Positions 35,604 to 47,490 of a stretch of DNA of 64,000 nt are shown here, piece after piece. A program made the translations under genes and the position numbers. The notes beneath the pieces were generated by a model. That model was not told where the DNA came from and did no database searches. It saw only the letters and a program-made list of their open reading frames with translations. Origin of the DNA: Paracentrotus lividus (Eukaryota > Echinodermata > Echinoidea > Camarodonta > Echinidae); NCBI GenBank assembly GCA_940671915.1, contig CALNVZ010000649.1:3860987-3924986 (forward strand), in the 5' to 3' direction. The first letter of the stretch is position 1; every line of letters begins with the position of its first letter.

Positions 35604-38175
35604 TAATCATAGATCATGGCCATGCAGCCACTGCCACGGCTAATGATTTGGATTAGGAAATAGATTGTCATTGATGTGGTGCTGTTTATCCAACAATGAA
35701 ATGAAATTAGTCCGAACACATAATTCGTAAAGGAACCCTGAATGCCTGTTGGTCCGAAAATCAAATAAGGTTCGTTTATCCAAACATTTTGATAATAGTT
35801 CAAAAGTTCGTTGTTTTGACGGTTACATTATTCAAAAATTAATTCATAAATCCAAAAGTGAAACAGGCTTCATAATCTTAAAAGGAAATAAGGTTCGATG
35901 ATCCGAAAATGAAATAAATTTCTTTTAAAATTTCATTTTCATTTTTAGATTTTTTAAATAAAAATACCCCTCCCCCGGAAAAAAAAAAGAGAAGTAATAA
36001 CACATAAATATAACATAAAGGTAGGCCAATTGGTGAAAATGTAAAAATATGGTTTGTAAATTTTATAAAAACAATTGATTTTTATGAAAAGAATTCTTTA
36101 ACATTCTTGCTTCTCCATCCGTGGATTATTAATTATTTTTTTTAGAGGAAACGCTGAACGACCGGATTTATATTTAACTCATCAACTAGAGTTAAGGGGG
36201 GGGGAGGGGGTTTAGCTCATTCGGAACCTACTCTCTCCCCTCCTCGCTCCACACACCAACCTGTACCATAAGTACCATAATCTACGTATCTATGTTATGT
36301 TGAAACAGTCAGTCATAGAGTATCAATTTCATTTTTTTTCAGAATAATATGACATTTTATCTAACTGAAATCTAAATAAACAAAACAAAGCTTACAATTT
36401 TGATCTGTTTTGTTCTTAGCCCTGAGCCAACATATTAATTGAATAACTAGAATGCAAATAACACAAGACATAAAAAAAAACTTAACATTTAGATGAATGA
36501 ATACGAGAAGTGCATTTGCCCCTCTTAACCCAATCCCACATATTGATGCCGATGTTTGTTCAGAATATGAAGGACACTTATCTGGCCTTGGCGACTCGCC
36601 TGGTTACAGATCAATCCATCATTCCATACCCCACTACTTCTCTTGATTTGGCGGCGTGAAATGCCTCAACGGACGACCAGTTATTGCTTTTTTTCCGTCT
36701 CCAATTTTGTCTATTTTTGACCTTTTTCTTTGTTCTTTCTCATATTTTAAACAGTTTTTTCTCTCTCAGTATATTCTCAATTTGTGTACTTCTACATGTT
36801 TATTGTGACACTCCCTAATTTCTTACATTAGTGTCATATAATTTAGATCTATAACATCATCTATCCTCAGTAACACAAAAATTTACATCACTTCTCTTAA
36901 AAATGTGTTTTGAGAACATTATAAGGCCAACGACTAGTTAATGATTTTATTTTCATGTCTCAAAACTTCTGTATTTTAATTGTTTCTTTCTAAAATTCTA
37001 TATTTTCAAAAATCAAAAAGAATGGTACAGTCGGGGGAAAATGATTTAGATATGAAACCTTGTAAAAAAATGTGTGTATGCGGTACCAAATTAAAGCCGA
37101 AATATCTTTCTTGCTGATACACTTTGTTTTGTATAATTTGCTTTTCTAAAACAAAAGTTATGCTAATTTATGTGCGACGAGGAGCTAATCGATATTACAC
37201 ACATCTATTGTTCCGGAGCAATGAATTCACAGCATTTATGTGCGACACCTATACAAAGCCGTGGAAAAGCAAGCGCAAAATAGATTTTTCTTGATTATAA
37301 AAAAATAATAATAATAATCAGGGTTTTACAGCACCAAATGAGATGAAATTATTGCAGAAGAAACCCTTATTTCCTCCTTCATGGAAATATTAAATACTAT
37401 TAGATCGTTATTAATTTTCATACTAAAAAAAAAAAAAAAAAAAAAATCCAACTGTACCAGTTCATTTGATACAGACTGAATATATCAATGGACACGAGCA
37501 ATAATATGAAGGAAAAAAAATGAAGGTCACAGAAATTGTAAAATTTTGAGGTAGATAAGTTCAAACTTGGATTACTTTATCATTAGGCCTATATAGCGAT
37601 GCTCATGTATAAAGATGAAACGTTAATTATGTGCGTGATACAGTTGCATGGCACTCATAGATAACTGGGGTAAGTGCAAAGTGTAATGAAAAGCAAATAT
37701 AAGTAGTCTCATTTTAAAAACTCATTAAGGTCATTAAGCCATTTTACAACAAGAGAACGTACACATGGGACTGATGCCTCTTCATTGATTTCAAGTTGAA
37801 CGTATTACCGTATTATTTGTTTATTGACTATCATGTTTATATCCTTTCTATGATATGCATACACTGGTAAGTGCAGCTGGTATACAATAAATATTATAGA
37901 GAGACGCCAAAGTGAACATCACAAGGCTGTTCAGTCTCTGTGTCTCGGGTGAGAGTTGGGATAAAGCTACATTATTGTTCGAGATTTCATATCCTGTGTC
38001 AATAAAACAACAAAAAGAATGTCTCTACAATCTGCATAATAGTCTGAAGGGGAAAAAAGCACAGGAACTGTAAAAAGTATATTTATTTTGTCCTTCTATA
38101 TATTTCTTCTTGCATTAGTTTGATTACTCTGAACACATACTGGAGTTACATCTTTAGGCGTAATATATTTTCTAA
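35604..38175. other. No gene seen; low-complexity AT-rich sequence
   Basis: Poly-G at about 36198-36212 and poly-A at 37426-37446. The CG-containing stretch at 36570-36665 has no open frame. Nothing with coding features. Confidence 0.45.
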
Positions 38176-40148
38176 ACACAACACAAAAAGAAAGTTCCCC
38201 CTATTTCAAATATCAATAATTTTTGAAAAATGAGGAGTTAAAAAAATCTAATTATATGTCCATGTAAGGAATTTAATTAGCTACCAGGGGAGTGAATTTT
38301 AGGAAAAATCACGAAGTCATGCTTCAGTGAGCAATGGTTGAATGCAAAAATGTCATTTTTGGAAGTTCACAAGCCTCAAATCACAACTTTGATTCATTGA
38401 TAATTCGGACCATTTTTAGATTTTAAACATTTCACGCATCAGAATGTACGCAAAAACTGCTTCCAAACATACGGAAAGGACATTTGCGTAAAATTTCACG
38501 GTTCGAGTGAGCATGCAGCAAAAAATAGCCAAAACTGCGATTGTTACTTCTTTTCTTGGTAAAATTGATAAAAATATGTGGGATTCATGTCTAGGAAGAG
38601 TGTTTTTAACTTTTGCAAAAAAATTAAAATCAATTCACGGTTGAATGAACACCAGAAAATACCATGGAAAAACACTAAGTAAGTATTCTTCATTTTGTAC
38701 ACTCAAAATCATGTGAATATCTGTTTTTGTATTATTTTTATGACCGGTGGACGTGTGTACATGATCCTATTGCATTTACGTAAAAATTCATGCTCAGTGA
38801 GCACGTGCACTAGAAAACCTGTTTTTTGATTTAGAGACCAAAATTGAATTGCTTACTTTGCTTAACCATAAACAATTCGTTTGAAAGTATTCATTTGATT
38901 CATTTTCGCAAAATCCCGATTTTTTTTATGCTTCAGTGAACACAAGATATGAGAAAAACATGAAAAAAAGGAAGAAAGTTTGCGGCCCTGGCACGGCCTT
39001 ATGCAAGTCCATTCTCAATTTGACCTAAGTTTCTGTTAGTTAATGACCTCTTAAAGATTTGAGCCAAGTTTTAAGAAATTAACTCACAGTATAACAAACA
39101 AAAAATTGACAATGAAAATGGGCAATATTTTGACTTTTGTCCACTTTTTGTTCAAACTCTATACATAAAGTCAATGGGGGGAAATCAATAGTGAACAAAA
39201 GTACTATATTGCCCATTTTTCATTGTCAATTTTTATTCGTTATACTGTGAGTTAATTCTTGAAACTTGAGAGAATCTTTAAGAGGTCATTAACTAACAGG
39301 AAACTTAGGTCAAATTAAGAATCGGACGTGCCATAAGGCCGTGCCAGGGCCGCAAACTTTTTCCTTTTTTCATGGTTTTCTCATATCTTGTGTTCACTGA
39401 AACATAAAAAAATCGGGATTTTGCGAAAATGAAATCACATGAAATACTTTCAAACGAATTGTTATGCGTTAAGCAAAGTAAGCAATTAAATTTTGGTCTC
39501 TAAATCAAAAAACAGGTTTTTTCCAGTGCCACGTGCTCACTGAAGCAGAATTTTTACGTAAATGCAATAGGATCATGTACACACGTCCACGGTCAATAAA
39601 ATATACAAAAACAGATATTCACATGATTTGAGTGTACAAAATGGAAAGAATACTTACTTAGTGTTTTTCACATGGTATTTTATGGTGTTCATTCAACCGT
39701 GAATGATTTTAAACTTTTTGCAAAAGTTAAAAACACTCTTCCTAGACATGAATCCATCATATTTTATCAATTTTACCATGAAAAAGAAGTAACAATGCAG
39801 TTTTGGCATTTTTTGCTGCTTGCTCACTCAACCGTGAAATTTTATGAAATGTCCTTTCCGTATATTTGGAAGCATGTTTTGCGTACATTCTGATGCAGTG
39901 AAATGTTTAAAATCTAAAAATTGGTCCGATATCATTAATCAAAGTTGTGATTTTAGGCTGTGAACTTCCAAAAATGACATTTTTGCATTCACCATTGCTC
40001 ACTGAAGCATGACTTCATGAATTTCCTAAAATTCGTCCCCTGGTAGCTAATTAAATTCCCTACATGAACATATAATTAGATTTTTAACTCCTCCTATTTC
40101 AAAAATTATTGATATTTGAAATAGGGGAACTTTCTTTTTGTGTTGTGT
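38176..40148. mobile_element. Giant palindrome / foldback element, about 970 bp arms
   Basis: The left end ACACAACACAAAAAGAAAG is mirrored exactly at the right end, and the mirror image continues inward almost without break. Matching pairs include TCAATAATTTTTGAAAAATG with its inverse near 40100, CGGCCTTATGCAAGTCC with its inverse near 39335, and CAATGAAAATGGGCAATAT with its inverse near 39217. The unpaired centre is only about 40 bp (39147-39187). Arms differ by scattered substitutions and small indels. No ORF above about 75 codons. An RNA copy would fold into a hairpin close to 1 kb long. Confidence 0.92.
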
Positions 40149-40893
40149 ATATATCTATATCTACTTTCACATAACAATACACAGGCCGTAACATCAAGGG
40201 GTCCGCTTTCCCCCCCCCCCCCCCCCAAAAAAAAAAAAAAAAAAAAAAAATCGAACGACCTCAGCTTTACCCCTTATAGCGAATATGTGCTGCTCTTCTT
40301 GAGGGGCAGAAGACAGAAAATTTTGTGAACACCTACCCCCCCCCCCCTATATCTATACCTATACCTTTTTGTCCACTTTTGCAGATTTCGAACCCTCCCG
40401 TAAAATCCTAGTTACGTGCTGAATACAAAAACAATTTCAGTAGAGAGAGAGAGAGAGAGGTAAGGGAGGGAGGGGGAGAGGCGCGGGAGAGGCGGTGCAG
40501 CAGGAAGAGGAGGAGGGGAGGGTGGCGGGGAGGGGGTGGGGAGGAGGAGAGGAGGGGCGGTGGGGGGTGCACGGGTGATGAGCAAAGGATGGGGTTGTCA
40601 TAATCACAGTCATGCTATAGATATAGGCTAATACTAATTGTGATATCATTGGTCTTGACCGCTTTTGCTTGACCATAATAAAAAAATTTCAAGCATAAAG
40701 GGAACAATTGCCACTTTTCCTTTGTTATTTTTTTTTAATTGGTGTCTACAATCGAATGAACATTGACTCACCCACATCGTTAACGACATGTTCGAGGCTC
40801 TTTTTTTTTTTTTTTTTTTTTTTTTACCAACTTTGGCGTACACTGTTGGGGTACATTTTTTTTTTTTGTATACCCAACATAATTTCGTCAAGC
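40149..40893. repeat. Low-complexity cluster: poly-C/poly-A, (GA)n, poly-T
   Basis: Poly-C then poly-A at 40210-40250, a C run near 40337-40347, a purine-rich GGAGGGG tract at 40441-40570, and poly-T at 40801-40825 and 40857-40867. No gene. Confidence 0.85.
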
Positions 40894-40895
40894 TA

Positions 40896-41489
40896 CACTG
40901 TTAGAACGCGGTTTAAAAATTTCGCTGTTTAAAAAAGTGTTGGTTTAAAAGTTAAACATTCTTGTTTAATATTTAAACATTGTTGTTTAAAACCGGAAAA
41001 GAGAGGTTTTATAGCCTCAAAAAAGACCTGTTTAGAGATCAGAGTTTAGATATTAAACAGTTTTTTTTTTAAACAGGCCGAGGCAAATGTCACGTGATAG
41101 TCATGAGCTAATGGCATCACTCGTTACATTATGGAAGGTAAATCGGCGCAACATTTCAATCGCCTCACACATTAAATTCGTATATGTACAGATGTGTTGG
41201 CTCAGTGGATAGAGCGTCTGCCTTACAATCGAAAGGTCGCGAGTTCGATACCCGACCGCGTTAACCAAAAGTTGGAGCGTTTTTATTTTTGGAGAGAAGC
41301 GTTAATCAATACTGTTGATATTTTAAACAACCATTAAACAACATGTTGTTTAAACTTTTAAACAACAAGAGTGTTAAAGTTTTAAACAACTACATGTTGT
41401 TTAATTTCTAAACAACGCTGTGCGATTCACCGGTTAACACGCAGTTGTTTAAGATTTTAAACAACTTGTTTAATTTTTTTCTAACAGTG
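40896..41489. mobile_element. CACTGTTAGAA element, TA-flanked, carrying a tRNA-like segment
   Basis: Ends TA|CACTGTTAGAACGCG and TTTTCTAACAGTG|TA are inverted. The body is a string of TTGTTTAAA / TTTAAACAA motifs in both orientations on each side, with a tRNA-like unit at 41191-41262 in the middle. 594 bp, no open frame. Confidence 0.85.
41191..41262 (+). pseudogene. tRNA-like sequence inside a CACTGT element
   Basis: A-box TGGCTCAGTGGATAGAGCG and B-box GAGTTCGATACCC stand at tRNA spacing. The anticodon stem pairs poorly and the acceptor ends (GATGTGT / ACCGCGTT) do not match. It is nearly the same as 24979-25050, which lies just outside another CACTGT element. Confidence 0.55.
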
Positions 41490-41491
41490 TA

Positions 41492-42088
41492 TAATAATGG
41501 TACGGTAATTACAAAAGCTGTTTCTGCCTTGAACGACCATCCCTTACACGACTTTAAAATAGTTTTTAGTCATTTCAGTTCAATTTCAGCTTAAACGATG
41601 AACCTTTGGCACTGAAAACCAAAAAGGTTAAAGCAAAACTAAACACTTCCTCTTATCATTTGAGGAGAATGCAGGGTGATGTATTGTACATGTTAAAAAG
41701 CATGCCCTAAGGCTGAAGTTGTCGATGTTTTTGTAGCTTATGTCAGCAAAGTGATCATTTTGCGACGTGACTGGAAGTGCAATGTTGACAGGACAAAATA
41801 ATGGTTGCTTGGTTCAGACCTAATAATCTTCATATCACGACTTTTTTTCTTTGAGAAGGTATATTATGAGCAGAATTTGAATGTGTTTCCCCTTATTAAT
41901 CTTTTTATTTGACTGCTAAAGAAGAAATGAACCTTTAAGTAACCGGAGGGCTGACGACTTTAAAGAACTTTTACGGAGAGAAAATTGAAATAGCCAATCA
42001 AAGGCTAGGAGCTACAACAATACACCGTTTCATTGATAAACCGGAGAGTGTTTCCTTTCGAAACAAGGGAGCATCGAAAATGGTGTAA
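41492..42088. other. No gene seen
   Basis: AT-rich unique sequence; nothing recognisable. Confidence 0.45.
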
Positions 42089-42271
42089 GGGTGGTATCTC
42101 ACTTCGCCGAGACGTCTCCGCGACAGAATAGAAAATTTCGTTTCCGAGACGGATAAAAAGTATTAGAGACGTCTCCGCGATATCGGAGACGTCTCTACAC
42201 TTTTTATCCATCGCAGATACGAAATTTTCTTTTCTGTCGCGGAGAAGTCTCCGCGAAGTGAGATACAACCC
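42089..42271. mobile_element. GAGACGTCTC MITE, complete palindromic copy
   Basis: Left GGGTGGTATCTCACTTCGCC and right CGCGAAGTGAGATACAACCC are inverted repeats. Inside are paired GACAGAATAGAAAATTTCG / GAAATTTTCTTTTCTGTCG and GGATAAAAAGT / ACTTTTTATCC, with GAGACGTCTC repeated near the centre. 183 bp. This copy defines the borders of the family seen at 16961, 20560 and 27981. Confidence 0.88.
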
Positions 42272-43589
42272 TAAGATTCTAGGCCATTACGTGGAGTGCC
42301 AGAACCATCCAAGCATGATTGAGTTTGCCCTTTGAAAGGTTGGATTCGACATCAATAGTCTTACCTGTTTTCTAACTTATTCAAATGGATGATGAATGTT
42401 TCTTTGACCTGTATGTAATCAATGAATGAACTGCAATACCTGAAGTATTTTAAACGCAGTCCTACGTTATCAACCCTCGTCATGTAATTAGTCACCTTTT
42501 TAGTATTCGTGAGGGAGAAGGGGCTATAGGTTGAAGTTCAATCATATTTTTACGAATATTGAAAGAAATGTTTGTTTGGGAAGGGCGTCTACGCTATTTT
42601 GTTTTAATTGTAGTGACCTGAAATTATGGCACTGGAAGTTCCTGCTTTTATATATATATATTTCTTTTTTTCCCCTTCTAATTCTCCTGGAATATATCAA
42701 AAATATATGAGAGTGCGAAGCGCGAGTGGGAAAATTCAACTCCGAAATGAATAAAATCATGAGTTACGTTCAAATACCGATCTGATGATAAATCCAGGTA
42801 GAGTACAGGCCTACAGTTATATTTTCGTGACAGTTTGGGGCTGGAGCCCCCTCCCCCCACCAATATTTTCGAACTAAAATTATTACAGTAAGCTGCCACT
42901 TTTTGATTTGATAAAATTGTGCCCCTTTTTAAAATTTTGTTGTTTTAACATTCATGGGAGTTTGACTGACATTCTATTGACGATTCAGTTCCTTTTGGAG
43001 CTTGACATTTTGATGCATTGTCAAAAGTATTTATTACAGTCTTAGTCCAAGTGTTATTTTCCGTGAATCGTTGTGTTTTGTAGTATAAGGGTTTGGTCAC
43101 TCTGTCTTCGCCCGAGCGGGACGGCCCCAACATCCCATCAGGTCTGGCCCCGCTAAACGAGGCACAACGATCAAATGGTGGAAAAATTAGGTTCTGCCCG
43201 CGGGCCAAGAGGAAAGATTTGGTTCAGATAACACAAGGGAAGATTTTTATCGAGAGAGAGAAATAGGCTGCGAAGAGTGACGAGTATTCATATTCCAATT
43301 TAGAAAAGATCACAATTGTATCATTCTCAACCAATAATTTCTCGTGGGATTCTAAAAGTGGTGTTATCGGGACAGTCGATTTGTGTTATTCCCCCCCCCC
43401 CCCTCCATACTAGTTTCATACTTGCTCTTAACTTGAAAGCATAGCACATGTACACACAAATCGTTCTTGTTTAAGTGTTTACTTCTAGAATGTATAATGT
43501 TTGTGTTTATTGAAGTAATAATGATTAAGTAATAACAATCAACTATACATTACTTCTCAGTGTTTTGTCCATGTTGATTAGATTTGATG
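42272..43589. other. No gene seen; hAT-like internal fragment
   Basis: At about 42700-42745 the minus strand carries TTTTCCCACTCGCGCTTCGC, related to the motifs inside 29721-31698, and CCCTCCCCCCACCAATATTTTCG follows at 42848. This is probably a fragment of that family. Poly-C at 43390-43402. Confidence 0.45.
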
Positions 43590-44043
43590 TAATCATCATC
43601 ATCATCATCATCATCATTCATCCTCCTCATCATCATATTCATCCTCATCATCATCATTATCATCACCATCACCATCATTATCATTATCATCATCATCACC
43701 ATCATCATCATCTTCATCACCATCACTATCACCATCATTATCATCATCATCACCATCATTATCATCATCATCACCATCATTATCTTCATCATGATCATCG
43801 TCATCATTTTCAACATCATCATCATCAACATCGTCATCTTCATCATCATCACCATCACCATCATTATCATCATCACCATCGTCATCTTCATCATGATCGT
43901 CATCATTTCAACATCATCATCTTGATCATCACCATCATTATCATCATCATCACCATCACTATCTTTATCATGATCATCATCATCATCATTTTCATCATCA
44001 TCATCATCAACATCGTCATCTTCATCATCATCATCACCACCAC

Positions 44044-44082
<39 letters not shown>

Positions 44083-44165
44083 TATCATCATCATCATCAC
44101 CATCATGTTCATTATTATTATCATCATCATCGTTGACAATAAACTCATCAAAACTGGGCATCATC
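43590..44165. repeat. (ATC)n microsatellite, about 575 bp
   Basis: Long imperfect (ATC)n with ATT, ACC and GTC interruptions. The right edge GTTGACAATAAACTCATC, AAAACTGGGCATCATCA closely follows the edge of the array at 20369-20413. Open frames of about 200 codons on both strands (His/Ile and Asp/Met) are artefacts. Confidence 0.93.
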
Positions 44166-44168
44166 ATA

Positions 44169-45061
44169 CATATTATACATAATCTATGCAATGGAATCTT
44201 CTATACTATATTACATTACACGCCAGGACCATCGCTATTACACTCATCATGACCATCATTATGTCAACGAAAAACTAGTACGTTGTTTATCACAATTTTG
44301 ATAAATACAAAATATGACATTGAATATTCTGTCACTGTAAACCAAAACTAGAAAACAAAACTACTAAAAAAAGTTATTTCGATAGATTATGAACTACGAA
44401 TTTATTTACACATGCCTGTAATGCATAAGCAAGGAATTGAAAATGATATAATCATTATCATATTTAAAAGTCAAATCTACATAATTAAAAAAGAAAATCT
44501 TATCTACACACAAAGTAAATAGATTATATCAATATTATTACAATCACAATTTAAAAATTTCAATTTCTGCGCATCATTGTGCTTTGCTGTTGTTGTTTTT
44601 TTTTACATGGAATATATTTTCAATTTGCAAACATGTTAAATCAAAATCAACATCACATATAATTTCTAACAGTATGAACAATTCAAGGAATTTCTTTTAC
44701 ACCATCGACTTTATAAAACATTGTTTCAACGTTGAATACTTTATGAAAGCAAATATAATTCCTTTCCAAATATTAAGAAATATGTTCTTTATTCATTTCT
44801 GACCTCAAAGCTTTATTTCAGATTTCGACTAGCCATAAACATGATAAATTGCTATAAAAATGATGAACTAATGGTTACAGCTATATCTATAAGATACACT
44901 TAATTATTAAAAGAAAGTAAGACTATGTATTTTATCCAGCCACATCTTCTTGAAAAGTCGAAAAGAAATAATGAATAAGTTTTAAAAGCATTTCATTTAA
45001 TATCTGATTTGAAGCTTCAGATTTATTTTGTTATGTATGTATTTTATCAAATAGCATATCT
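44169..45061. other. No gene seen
   Basis: AT-rich unique sequence. Confidence 0.45.
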
Positions 45062-45063
45062 TA

Positions 45064-46098
45064 CACTCATTTAGCACTGGTATTGCAACATTGCTGCGTG
45101 CATTTTTTTTTTTTTCATGTTTACAAGTCTTTTATATATTGTCATATTTCATCCATGGCCAGAGATTTTGCGAAAAATTTTGTATATTCTGAAAGAGGAG
45201 ACTTTTCCTTTTTCATTCCTGAGATCAGTAAATACTAAGACAGGGGAAATTTTTTAAACAAAGGGGCGACAAATGAACAAAGCCCCTCAAAAATGAAATT
45301 TTAAAAGGTGGGGATTATCAGTGAATAAAATTATTAAGGAGGAGTCAAATTTCTCTGCACACTGTTAATATGTTTCCATTATCCTTTTGGCAAATTAAAA
45401 ATAGTCATAAGGAACCATCACAAAGGCTAATGAAAGAAACATCACGTACAGAAGACCAAAAAAAAAAAAAAAAAATTGTAACGCCGTTGCTAAGAAGGAT
45501 GTGTAGCAAAATCAGAGGTGGTGAATATCCAGCAAAATATAATAAAAGTGTGAATTTTTAAATTTCTATTGCAAACGACATTATATCGACTACAAGAATT
45601 CAAGATTAATTTAGGATTTTGGTGGAATAAACTTGCATTAAATTGTCTCTGCAATACGGGACTAAATTTTTCCTTGGCAACGATAGATATAAATTTATCT
45701 TCATCGGGTGTTCCTCCTTTTGTCTGTCATTGTAGTGCTACCTTTTTGGCCATTTTTAATTTGCCAAAAGCACGATGGAAATATTATAAAAGTTCTGGGA
45801 AAAATATGACTCCTCCTTAATAATTTTATTCACTAATAATCTCCACCTCTTAAAATTTCATTTTTAGGGGTCTTTGTTCATATGTCGCCCCTTTGTTTAA
45901 AAAAGTGCCCCTGTCTGAGTATTTACTGATGTCAGGAATGAAAAGGGACAAGTCTCCTTTTTCAGAATATACAAAAATTTTCGCAAAATTTCTCGCCATG
46001 AATCAAATATGACGACATAATTATACAAGATATGAAAATATGAAGGAAAAAAAAATGCACACATTTAGTTATGTTGCAATACCAGTGCTAAGTGAGTG
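45064..46098. mobile_element. Palindromic element, CACTCATTTAGCACTGG ends, TA-flanked
   Basis: Ends TA|CACTCATTTAGCACTGG and CCAGTGCTAAGTGAGTG|TA. The arms run inward for about 340 bp (for example GGGGATTATCAGTGAATAAA against TTTATTCACTAATAATCTCC, and CCTTTTGGCAAATTAAAAAT against its inverse near 45757) around a spacer of about 330 bp at 45412-45742. 1035 bp, no coding frame. Confidence 0.9.
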
Positions 46099-46100
46099 TA

Positions 46101-47142
46101 TATTAAGTGATTAATGTAATTAGCTTAATTAAATACGGTGAGTTTGTTTTGAAATATCTGTAGTGTCAATATATCCTTGGATCTAAGGCATGAAATATAC
46201 CTCGCCTTTTCATCCAAAAAGCAAAAATTGACCCAAGATGTAAATTCCTCATTATCAGCATATATATGTGGGCTTCACACATTAAACGGGCAGGGCAGAT
46301 AGAACTGGATAAATATAATTAAAGATGAACGAATTCTCATCAAATTTTCATTAAGTGGACGGTACTATAATAACTTATGAATCAGAACTGTTTTCAAATG
46401 GTTTCGAACAATTTACGAAAACAACAAAACGTCATACATGTACTAATATTTCAGTTTAACAAAAAGCAACATATAAGAATTAATTTAATACTTTCTTTTC
46501 ATATCAACAATTCTTCTTTAATTTGAAATTCGAACGTATTAAAAATGATCTTCTTTGAATTCATGTCCGAATTAAAAAATGTAAGACATTGTATAGACTC
46601 TAAATATACCAACTTCGATACAACATAACGGAACACATCAGTTTAATAAGGTATTATAATTTTATGCATAATTATTGTGCCTAATTTTTAAACAAAGGTT
46701 GTTCCTATAATCCGAAAGCATGTCAGAATCTTTTCAGACAGAGCAACAACTAATATTTGCAAAACTGGATTAAAATATTGCAGTTAATTTTTTTAAAACA
46801 GATTGTTTGAATACGTCTTTACAAAGTCCCCCAAAAGATACATCCATAATATCTCCATAAATTCGTCTATTTTATTCACATTAAACAAAGATGCGCCTTA
46901 ATAATGTTTCAATGCCAAATATTTTTGCAGAACGTTAATTACATTGTGACGTCATCCAGTGTTAGAGTCTGAGTCGAGTGCAAGCTTTCTGCACCAATAC
47001 TAATGTTGGTCCTCGTTTATAAGCTTTTATAGATGTTGACGTGTATCAGAGTTCACGAACGACCTGGAAAATAGTTTAATATTTCACAGTGAAACGGTCA
47101 CACGACATTGAGAAAGGGTCCATTGAAAACTAATAGTCACTC
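46101..47142 (-). other. Probable 3' UTR or downstream region of the Prrx gene
   Basis: AT-rich sequence downstream of the stop codon on the minus strand. AATAAA on the minus strand at 46871-46876 (TTTATT on plus) is one possible polyadenylation signal, about 270 bp past the stop. The 46930-47140 part is less AT-rich and could be transcribed 3' UTR. Confidence 0.4.
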
Positions 47143-47490
47143 CTAGATAAGTGGAATTTGTTGCATGCTGTATTCTCTCGCTTTTAACCTCAAATTAGCC
47201 CAGCTCGAGCTCAGTCCGCCCGCGTTTTCCAATGCATTCATGTTCATCATGGACATGTGACCAGCGGCAGCTTGCGACATCACACCGGCTAGCCTCCCGT
47301 AGGATGCGGCGGCCGCTGCGGCTGAGTTCCACGTGCTCCCGAGCTCTGTGCTGGTCGGGCAAGGCCGCGGCGCCACGGGCTGTTCCACGTTGACGCCGTT
47401 GAAAGGTCGCCGCCGTGCTGCCGCCACTTTGGCTGCTTGAAGGCTACGCTCGTTGCGACGGAATTTGGCTCGTCTGTTTTGGAACCATAC
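47143..47490 (-). CDS. Prrx: Prrx-type homeobox protein, terminal exon
   Basis: A paired-class homeodomain transcription factor acting in the nucleus; vertebrate members control mesenchymal and skeletal development. The exon starts after TTTTCTCCAG and reads 115 residues to the stop at 47143-47145. It opens with VWFQNRRAKFRRNER, the rest of homeodomain helix 3. W48-F49-Q50-N51 gives a Gln at position 50 and the invariant Asn51. Then come SLQAAKVAAARRR, a VEQPVAPRPCP block that matches the conserved post-homeodomain motif of Prrx proteins, an alanine stretch (SAAAAAASYGRL), and a C-terminal OAR-like motif WANLRLKAREYSMQQ. GC content is high here. The intron lies between homeodomain residues 46 and 47 (Q|V), the usual position in paired-class genes. 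The full-length start is not in this exon. Confidence 0.95.
   Translation of the reverse strand, partial: VWFQNRRAKFRRNERSLQAAKVAAARRRPFNGVNVEQPVAPRPCPTSTELGSTWNSAAAAAASYGRLAGVMSQAAAGHMSMMNMNALENAGGLSSSWANLRLKAREYSMQQIPLI

Noticed and set aside
43550..44191. Open frames of about 205-213 codons on both strands
   Set aside because: Poly-His/Ile and poly-Asp/Met from an (ATC)n microsatellite.
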